Below, in pieces: positions 5,283 to 9,813 of a stretch of 9,813 nucleotides of DNA. Both the position numbers and the translations under genes were made by a program. The stretch is from contig JAPLUJ010000537.1 in assembly GCA_026397695.1 (NCBI GenBank), positions 1 to 9,813 of the forward strand. Reading direction: 5' to 3'. The number at the start of each line of letters is the position of its first letter. The first letter of the stretch is position 1. Source of the stretch: Verrucomicrobiota bacterium. Lineage in GTDB: Bacteria; Verrucomicrobiota; Verrucomicrobiia; Verrucomicrobiales; Akkermansiaceae. Under the pieces are notes generated by a model. That model searched no databases, was not told the DNA's origin, and worked only from the letters and a program-made list of their open reading frames with translations.

Positions 5283-6782
5283 TCAGTTCCATGCGTCACG
5301 GTCTTCTGCGGCGTCTTCTGCGGCATCATCGTCGGTGATGCCGCAAGGCACGGGTGTCTGGATGATTTCATGGAGGCCGAGTTCTTCCAGCAGCGGATTG
5401 ATATCGAAATCGATGCCTTTGGTCCGGCGTTGCTGGTCAATCATGTTGACGTGGCGTTTCATCAATTCCACCAAGAGCGGGCGGAGTGACGGGATGACGG
5501 CGGCATCGCGCGGGCTGCGATGATCGAGCAGCGGGATGGGTTGGTCGGCGAAGCCGTCGAAGCTGGACTTGAGGGAAACGAGCAGCGGGCTTTGATCACC
5601 GAGTGAAATCCGTTGGGAGACAAGGCTGATAGATGAGACATGCTCGATCAAGGCCGCCGGGACCAGCGATGGATCCCATGGCCCCAATTCATTTCCCCTT
5701 TTCTCGCCCAGATCGGTGAATTTTTCCTTGATCACCTTGAGGGACGGTTCTAGGCGCGTCACGAAATCGAGCACGGATTGGGTGTGTTTCCGGCCCAGGC
5801 TCCACAGTTGAATGTCTCCTTCCGGAAACAGGGTGATGGTGCCGATGGATTCTACCGGGTGGTCGTCGGAGGCTTGTGAATTCAGCAAAGATGCACGAAA
5901 AATCGCATCGGTGTCGTCCGGGCCGTCGTTCTGAATGAGCGGATGTCGGTCTAGCAGGAAGGCGAAATCACGGATCTGGCGGTTAGCGGACATGGACCAT
6001 TTCCCGCCGATCCGGCAGGTTCGTTCACAGACTATCAGATCGCTGATTTCGAATTGTCGTGCGGCACGGGCCTTGGCGATGGCGGCGATGGCGGCCTGGA
6101 TACGCGGCATGTTTTCTAACAGCCAGCGGCCCTTGTCATCCGCAGGCGCACCGAGGTGGTCGATGATGTGCTTGAACATTTCCGCAGAGCTGAGATTGCC
6201 GATTTCCCCGATGTTATGAGCCACGCCGCTCAGTCGGCTAACACCTCCCGGAAGCTCATACACCCATGTGAGAAACACGGAAAAGCGGCAGATCGTGGCG
6301 GCAGTCTTGGCGTCAATCAACACAAACGGCGGCGCGTCCGGACGCAGCAGGTCGCGGACGACGGTGGCGCGGTCCAACAGAGCGACGCGCATGGTATCCA
6401 GGGAGCGGAGCATCGTGAGATCGTCGTTTTTCCAACCGCTGAAGGCCCCTTGGTCGTGCCATTTGGCGATCCGGTTTTGGCCATGGATGTGCCAGACGTG
6501 GAGGGCGTTGATGAGGAAGATGTCCTTCTTGCGGATGGCTTGGGCAAGCGCATGTTTCTCATGGGAACCGAGATCGCCCGCCATCATGCGGGAGATTTCA
6601 GCGATGACCTTGGATTCGATAGCCTGATAGATGCTGAAATAGTTCGCCGGGTTGAACGGGTTGTGCGGGCAATCACCGGGGCAGGGTATCTTGCTGTTGC
6701 GGCTGCCTCCGCAGGTCTCGGGCGTGATGATATCCCCAAGTGCCGGGCAATGGCGTTGTTGATTGCGTTTGGCCTGTCCCAT
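5283..6782 (-). CDS. Protein of unknown function with N-terminal Cys4 motif
   Basis: A 499-residue protein not assignable to a characterised family; I have an impression of similar N-termini in verrucomicrobial hypothetical proteins. The start is placed at ATG 6782 (MGQAKRNQQRH), because the 27 extra residues possible from 6863 would be read through the intergenic palindrome. The N-terminus is basic, then Cys12, Cys24, Cys34 and Cys38 (C-x11-C-x9-C-x3-C), with His40 in CPGDCPHNPF. This suits a structural zinc site (inference). A second pair, CERTC (252, 256), comes mid-protein. The body looks helical, with no signal peptide and no sustained membrane segment. The C-terminal tail is acidic; a 12-bp exact tandem duplication at 5301-5324 encodes AAED twice there. 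Upstream on the same strand is the UDG-like gene, 144 bp away. Function is unknown. Confidence 0.75.
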   Translation of the reverse strand: MGQAKRNQQRHCPALGDIITPETCGGSRNSKIPCPGDCPHNPFNPANYFSIYQAIESKVIAEISRMMAGDLGSHEKHALAQAIRKKDIFLINALHVWHIHGQNRIAKWHDQGAFSGWKNDDLTMLRSLDTMRVALLDRATVVRDLLRPDAPPFVLIDAKTAATICRFSVFLTWVYELPGGVSRLSGVAHNIGEIGNLSSAEMFKHIIDHLGAPADDKGRWLLENMPRIQAAIAAIAKARAARQFEISDLIVCERTCRIGGKWSMSANRQIRDFAFLLDRHPLIQNDGPDDTDAIFRASLLNSQASDDHPVESIGTITLFPEGDIQLWSLGRKHTQSVLDFVTRLEPSLKVIKEKFTDLGEKRGNELGPWDPSLVPAALIEHVSSISLVSQRISLGDQSPLLVSLKSSFDGFADQPIPLLDHRSPRDAAVIPSLRPLLVELMKRHVNMIDQQRRTKGIDFDINPLLEELGLHEIIQTPVPCGITDDDAAEDAAEDRDAWN

Positions 6783-6829
6783 GCGCCGATCATGGCGGGA
6801 TGACAACCCGCGCGTCCATGCAAAATTCT

Positions 6830-6846
6830 CCCCCCTCACCCCCCCC
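6830..6846. other. C6-TCA-C8 tract upstream of the Cys4 gene
   Basis: On the minus strand this reads G8-TGA-G6, 48-64 bp ahead of the ATG at 6782. It touches the promoter region of that gene and lies beside the palindrome at 6850-6891. Runs of this length can slip during replication and can stack into G-rich structures; either role here is inference. Confidence 0.5.
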
Positions 6847-6849
6847 GGA

Positions 6850-6891
6850 TCGCGACAATTCATGTGACGACCGTCATGAGAATTGTCGCGA
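6850..6891. repeat. 42-bp palindrome, GCGACAA-N24-TTGTCGC type (copy 2)
   Basis: Perfect 12-bp outer arms, TCGCGACAATTC (6850-6861) and its complement (6880-6891), surround a 3-nt internal loop on each side and an inner stem, TGACG-AC-CGTCA (6865-6876). The 38-bp core at 6852-6889 has the same spacing as the element at 2685-2722: GCGACAA, 7 nt, GACGACCGTC, 7 nt, TTGTCGC. It lies 35 nt past the stop of the UDG-like gene and upstream of the next same-strand gene. No T-run follows. Confidence 0.72.
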
Positions 6892-6926
6892 CGCGGCGAT
6901 GTTTTGCGGCGTGATGAGAGCTGTGC

Positions 6927-7751
6927 TCAGGACTTCGGCAGAAAGAAGCCGCGTTGTCTGGCGGAGATCGGCATGCCGAGTTCCTCCATCACCGCAAGCA
7001 TGTCTTCCCATACCTGGCGTTTGATAGAGAGGTTCGCGCCGCTTTGCAGCAGGTAGCTCGGGTGATAGGTGACGCGCACCCGGATGCCTTTGAAGTCATG
7101 CCATAACCCGCGCATCGACGTCACAGTGCCGGTGAGGCCGAGCAATCCCTCCGCCGCAGTGCCGCCCATGGCGATGATACAGGCCGGGCGGACGATGCCG
7201 ATTTCCGCGTGGATGAAGGGCAGGCACGCCGCCATTTCCACGGGGCTGGGTTTACGATTGTTAGTGGTCTGGCGGGCGGTCGCAGGGCGGAACTTGACGA
7301 TGTTGGAAATGTACACCTCGCGCCGGAAGAGTCCCATCGCCTTGAGGATGTCGTCGAGTTTTTGTCCGGCGGGACCGACGAATGGTTCGCCCTTTTTTTC
7401 TTTCTCATAGCCGGGAGCCTCGCCCACCAGCATGACGCGCGCATCTGGATTGCCCGTCGCGAAGACCATCGTTTCGCGCAGCGTGTCGAGCAGGGATGCG
7501 AGGCGCTCCGCCTTCGACGCGCCCTCGGCGGTCACCTGCAATGGTGGGGCTGCGGGTTTGGCGGGATGCGCCGGTGGCTCCACCACGGCTTCCGGGCTTG
7601 ATGGCGCAATCCGGGCCGCCGGCGGTGATTGCGTGCTGCGCCGGAACCACGCACGCAACCCGTCACGCGCCCCTTCGTCGAGGAAAATGTGGCTCACTCC
7701 ACGGGCCTGCTCGGCTTCGAGGAAATCAATCACGGCATCGGCGGGACGCAT
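6927..7751 (-). CDS. Uracil-DNA glycosylase superfamily protein (family 4-like, lacking Fe-S cysteines)
   Basis: A 274-residue protein of the uracil-DNA glycosylase superfamily, which removes uracil or other damaged bases from DNA to start base excision repair. The start is at ATG 7751, preceded directly by a GTG. Motif A is GEAPGYEKEKKGEPFVGPAG (110-129) and the C-terminal motif is HPSYLL (230-235), both as in family 4. VYISNIVKFRP (146-156) and MAACLPF (173-179) mark the middle. Family 4 enzymes bind a [4Fe-4S] cluster through a CxxC before motif A, a Cys in VKCRP and one in AAC. Here the CxxC region reads LRETMVFATG, VKCRP is VKFRP, and only Cys176 and Cys191 exist in the whole protein. 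A Pro/Ala-rich linker (about 42-72) joins a short N-terminal segment to the core. Glycosylase activity is likely but untested. Confidence 0.83.
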   Translation of the reverse strand: MRPADAVIDFLEAEQARGVSHIFLDEGARDGLRAWFRRSTQSPPAARIAPSSPEAVVEPPAHPAKPAAPPLQVTAEGASKAERLASLLDTLRETMVFATGNPDARVMLVGEAPGYEKEKKGEPFVGPAGQKLDDILKAMGLFRREVYISNIVKFRPATARQTTNNRKPSPVEMAACLPFIHAEIGIVRPACIIAMGGTAAEGLLGLTGTVTSMRGLWHDFKGIRVRVTYHPSYLLQSGANLSIKRQVWEDMLAVMEELGMPISARQRGFFLPKS

Positions 7752-7819
7752 CACGCGGCGACGCTAGCGGATCCGCCGCCGCTGTGCAACCGCGGGCTGT
7801 GCCTGCGGAATATTTTTGG

Positions 7820-7847
7820 TTGCGTTCGTGGAAACTCAATCTATGCT
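7820..7847 (+). promoter_or_regulatory. Candidate promoter for the cupin-SDR-aldolase genes
   Basis: TTGCGT (7820-7825) and TATGCT (7842-7847) are spaced 16 bp in the 163-bp divergent gap between the UDG-like gene and the cupin gene. Both boxes are partial matches to the sigma-70 consensus (3/6 and 4/6). This would give a leader of about 60 nt that includes the hairpin at 7860-7876. Confidence 0.35.
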
Positions 7848-7859
7848 ATGGTCAAGCGA

Positions 7860-7876
7860 CGCCCCATGGTGGGGCG
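7860..7876. promoter_or_regulatory. GC-rich dyad in the cupin gene leader
   Basis: CGCCCCA-TGG-TGGGGCG is a perfect 7-bp inverted repeat with a 3-nt centre, 38 bp upstream of the ATG at 7915 and just after the candidate promoter. Its position suits an operator or a leader hairpin. No regulator gene is nearby. Confidence 0.4.
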
Positions 7877-7914
7877 GCCAGCGTGATTTATAAAAATTTG
7901 ACACCTTGAAAAAA

Positions 7915-8577
7915 ATGAAAAGAAGTACTGCTCTGAAAATGATGGGTGCCGGCGTGGGAGTGCTGGCCACCGGCATCCCGCGACTGGCGACAGCCGCCAC
8001 CAAGCCGAAATTGGCGTTTAAGAACGAGGATTTCTACAAGAACGGGAAATTTGATCCCGAAGCCGGCAAGGATGCGATCATCGCATTGATGCGTTACCAT
8101 GGTTACCCTGTGTTCAAGGGGCTGCGCGAGCAACTTTGGATTTCCGATTACGGTCTTGGACAGTTCACCAAACTGGGTCTGGCTGCGGTCGGTTTCATCA
8201 ATGATCTGGAAAGCAGCTACATGGTGCAGGACCTCTATCTGCTTCCTAACCAGATGCTGCCCGAACACTATCACATCAAAACCGACAAGGCGACGCCCAA
8301 AATGGAAGGTTGGACCGTACGGCATGGTCTTTCATACGTCTATGGTGAAGGTGAACGCACCGCCGACATGCATGCAGTGGTGCCCGATTTCGAAAAAGAC
8401 AACGTGACGGTTTGGCACGAGACGATCCTCGAAGCGGGACAAACGACCAAACTCAACCGGCCCACCGCGCGGCACTGGCAGTTTGCCGGCCCAGAAGGCG
8501 CGATCATCACCGAAGCCGCCACCTATCACGACAACGCCGCCGTCCGCCACAGCGACCCGAAAATCGTTTTCCCGTAA
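7915..8577 (+). CDS. D-lyxose-isomerase-like cupin with putative export signal
   Basis: 220 residues from ATG 7915 (a TTG at 7906 would add three). Residues 1-28 form a signal-like leader: KRSTALK, a hydrophobic stretch (9-20) and an Ala-rich cleavage area (LATAA, 24-28). RSTALK looks like a Tat motif with its second Arg changed to Ser. The mature part has a cupin metal site: PEHYHIK (His118, His120), Glu131 and His187 in ARHWQF. Spacings of 2, 11 and 56 residues closely match the metal ligands of Bacillus D-lyxose isomerase YdaE (2, 11, 55, from memory). EAATYHDNAAVRHSDP resembles the end of that family. A sugar isomerase role is therefore plausible, but an exported isomerase would be odd. 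It is followed by an SDR and a DeoC-type aldolase on the same strand. Other cupin functions remain possible. Confidence 0.65.
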   Translation: MKRSTALKMMGAGVGVLATGIPRLATAATKPKLAFKNEDFYKNGKFDPEAGKDAIIALMRYHGYPVFKGLREQLWISDYGLGQFTKLGLAAVGFINDLESSYMVQDLYLLPNQMLPEHYHIKTDKATPKMEGWTVRHGLSYVYGEGERTADMHAVVPDFEKDNVTVWHETILEAGQTTKLNRPTARHWQFAGPEGAIITEAATYHDNAAVRHSDPKIVFP

Positions 8578-8580
8578 TAC

Positions 8581-8599
8581 GTCTATCAAGCTGATAGAC
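8581..8599 (+). terminator. Hairpin after the cupin gene (partial terminator candidate)
   Basis: GTCTATCA-AGC-TGATAGAC is a perfect 8-bp stem with a 3-nt loop starting 4 nt after the cupin stop, followed by AATTTCTTCC. The stem is AT-rich and the T-run is broken, so it is a weak terminator at best. It may attenuate rather than end transcription into the SDR gene. Confidence 0.45.
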
Positions 8600-8604
8600 A
8601 ATTT

Positions 8605-8666
8605 CTTCCCGGGTTGCTTCGCGGCACGGGAAGTGGGTGTTGCAGGCGCAAAGCACCATGCTTTGC
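8605..8666. repeat. Two further hairpins in the cupin-SDR gap
   Basis: CTTCCCG (8605-8611) pairs with CGGGAAG (8627-8633), with an inner TTGC-TTC-GCGG stem containing wobbles. Then GCAAAGC-ACCAT-GCTTTGC (8648-8666) is a perfect 7-bp stem with a 5-nt loop. With the hairpin at 8581-8599 they fill most of the 144-bp gap and look like a composite intergenic repeat or a structured leader. Confidence 0.5.
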
Positions 8667-8686
8667 AGGGATTTCGCGAATCGAAA

Positions 8687-8704
8687 AATCCGTGTTAATC
8701 CGTG
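8687..8704 (+). repeat. Short tandem AATCCGTG repeat before the SDR gene
   Basis: AATCCGTG occurs at 8687-8694 and 8697-8704, a 10-bp period (about one helical turn), ending 17 nt before the SDR start. Similar motifs recur between genes in many genomes (recalled, not checked). It could also be a tandem protein-binding site. Confidence 0.4.
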
Positions 8705-8721
8705 GACCAACCAAAACAATC

Positions 8722-9510
8722 ATGAATCTCCGTTTCGACAACAAGACAGCTCTCATCACCGGTGCCGCAGGTGCCATTGGAAAAAACATCGCCCAAGGTT
8801 TCGCCGAGGGTGGTGCCAAGGTCTTCATCACTGATATCACCCAGGACGGCGTGGACAAGACCGTCGCCGAACTGCAGGCCACCGGTGCCCAAGCCGCCGG
8901 CCTGGCGGCTAACATCACGCGCGAAGCCGAAGTTGAAAAGGTCGTGGCCGCTGCGGCGAAGTTCGGCGATGGCGCGGTGGACATCCTCGTCAACGTGGCC
9001 GGCGTGGTCGGCCAGGGGAAAGTCGAGGAGATCACTGAAGCCGAATGGGACCGCATCTTCGACGTGAACTGCAAAGGCACGTTTTTCTTCACCAAGCACG
9101 TTGTGCCGTTGATGAAGGCGAAGCAATACGGCAAGATCGTCAATTTCAGTTCTAAATCCGGCAAGACCGGCTCGGCGATCATGAGTCCGTATTCCGCCGC
9201 GAAAGCCGCGATCATTGGTTTCACGCAGGCCTTGGCGTGCGAGTTGGCCGATTTCGGCATCACGGTGAATTGTTTATGCCCCGGCATCACCGACCACACC
9301 GGCGTGTGGACCGCCGTCAGCGCCGGCTATATTCAAAACCTTGGCAAATCGCGTGAGGATGTCGTGAAACAATTCACCTCCAAGATTCCGCTCAAGCGCC
9401 TGGCGCAAATCGAGGACATTGTGGCCGTGTCCTTGTTCATGGCATCGGGCGGTGCCGATTATATGACCGGCCAGGCGATCAACGTCACCGGTGGCCGCGA
9501 AATGCACTAA
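8722..9510 (+). CDS. SDR-family oxidoreductase (polyol/sugar dehydrogenase type)
   Basis: A 262-residue classical SDR. The start at ATG 8722 places the first Rossmann strand at the normal distance; the frame is open back to a TTG at 8614, but those 36 residues are translated hairpin DNA. Landmarks are TGAAGAIG (13-20), Asp38 at the end of strand 2 (favours NAD(H), inference), NVAG (91-94), Asn116, and catalytic Ser144, Tyr157 and Lys161 (YSAAK). CPGIT is at 187-191 and TGQAINVTGG near the end. The set is complete, so the enzyme should be active. The substrate is probably a sugar, sugar acid or polyol, given the isomerase-like cupin upstream and the DeoC-type aldolase 16 bp downstream, but motif data do not decide it. 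No Shine-Dalgarno is visible. Confidence 0.87.
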   Translation: MNLRFDNKTALITGAAGAIGKNIAQGFAEGGAKVFITDITQDGVDKTVAELQATGAQAAGLAANITREAEVEKVVAAAAKFGDGAVDILVNVAGVVGQGKVEEITEAEWDRIFDVNCKGTFFFTKHVVPLMKAKQYGKIVNFSSKSGKTGSAIMSPYSAAKAAIIGFTQALACELADFGITVNCLCPGITDHTGVWTAVSAGYIQNLGKSREDVVKQFTSKIPLKRLAQIEDIVAVSLFMASGGADYMTGQAINVTGGREMH

Positions 9511-9526
9511 CAAAAAAATATCCATT

Positions 9527-9813
9527 ATGAAATCATACACAGTTGCCGAAGTTGCCGCGACATTGGACCATGCGGTGCTCAAGCCCAACCTCACCGACGC
9601 CGATATCGAAGTTAACGCGAAGATGTGCATTGCACGCGGCGTGAAAAGCCTGTGTGTCCGGCCGTGCGACGTGGCGCTGGCCGCGAAATGCCTGGCCGGC
9701 AGCGATGTGCTCGTGTCGGTGGTCATCGGTTTTCCGCATGGCCATCATCTGCCGGAGGTGAAAGCGTTAGAGGCCGGCATGGCGATCAAGGACGGCGCGC
9801 GCGAACTCGACAT
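9527..9813 (+). CDS. deoC: Deoxyribose-phosphate aldolase family protein (3' end outside window)
   Basis: 95 whole codons from ATG 9527 to the window edge. DeoC is a Schiff-base class I aldolase that splits 2-deoxyribose 5-phosphate into glyceraldehyde 3-phosphate and acetaldehyde. The fragment shows DHAVLKPNLTDADI (14-27), the family's opening strand; SLCVRPCDVALAAKCLAGS (41-59); VVIGFPHGHH (64-73); VKALEAGMAI (77-86); and ELD at the edge, whose Asp matches the conserved catalytic Asp (102 in E. coli). The Schiff-base and helper lysines lie beyond the window. It follows the SDR gene by 16 bp, so it is almost surely in the same operon. That setting, without other deo genes in view, suggests the aldolase may serve a dedicated sugar pathway rather than nucleoside salvage. 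The family call is strong; the substrate is open. Confidence 0.85.
   Translation, partial: MKSYTVAEVAATLDHAVLKPNLTDADIEVNAKMCIARGVKSLCVRPCDVALAAKCLAGSDVLVSVVIGFPHGHHLPEVKALEAGMAIKDGARELD

Noticed and set aside
4552..5523. Overlapping plus-strand frame starting at ATG 4552
   Set aside because: After MSHT it gives an Arg-rich shadow translation of sod and then runs into the opposite gene; no family resemblance.
6783..6863. N-terminal extension of the Cys4 protein from ATG 6863
   Set aside because: The added 27 residues translate the palindrome and the G-tract; MGQAKRN at 6782 is the natural start.
6850..6891. Palindrome as a simple intrinsic terminator of the UDG-like gene
   Set aside because: No T-run follows on the minus strand (a G-run does), and the same design occurs elsewhere, so a repeat or regulatory site is a better description. 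Termination is not excluded.

Overview
The window is gene-dense, GC-rich bacterial DNA. It most likely comes from the Verrucomicrobiota (Verrucomicrobiae-like). This is inferred from gene content (LpxI-type lipid A enzyme, a Cys-rich family of unknown function, an unusual uracil-DNA glycosylase) and from the style of the intergenic palindromic repeats. No rRNA or other marker is present to prove it. The lpxI gene implies a Gram-negative envelope with lipid A.

Layout. At 1-549 (+) is the C-terminal part of lpxI. It converges on a minus-strand pair, an SDR oxidoreductase (644-1432) and a DRE-TIM (HMGL-like) metalloaldolase (1525-2511). A REPIN-like inverted repeat at 545-633 lies between them. 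A 340-bp gap (2512-2851) holds a 40-bp palindrome. Next comes rmuC (2852-4435, -), with a three-copy 39-bp tandem repeat in its tail. It is divergent from a Mn-type superoxide dismutase gene (to 5164, +) whose 5' end is interrupted by an in-frame stop. Two hairpin repeats (5188-5277) separate this from two minus-strand genes. These are a 499-residue protein of unknown function with an N-terminal Cys4 motif (5283-6782) and a uracil-DNA glycosylase-superfamily protein that has lost the usual Fe-S cysteines (6927-7751). The gap between these two genes carries a second palindrome with the same design as the first. From 7915 to the right edge (+) are a putatively exported D-lyxose-isomerase-like cupin, a second SDR, and the start of a DeoC-type aldolase, which looks like a small sugar-catabolism operon.

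How the genes fit together. The middle of the window (rmuC, sod, UDG-like) is a loose group of DNA-maintenance and oxidative-stress genes. Each end carries an SDR next to an aldolase, but the aldolases are unrelated: metal-dependent HMGL-like on the left, Schiff-base DeoC on the right. The intergenic regions are unusually rich in palindromes. The points most worth a second look are the pair of matching 38-bp palindromes, the REPIN-like element that supplies the lpxI stop codon, the Fe-S-less glycosylase, the Cys4 protein of unknown function, and the broken sod N-terminus. No tRNA, rRNA, CRISPR array, transposase or phage gene was seen.
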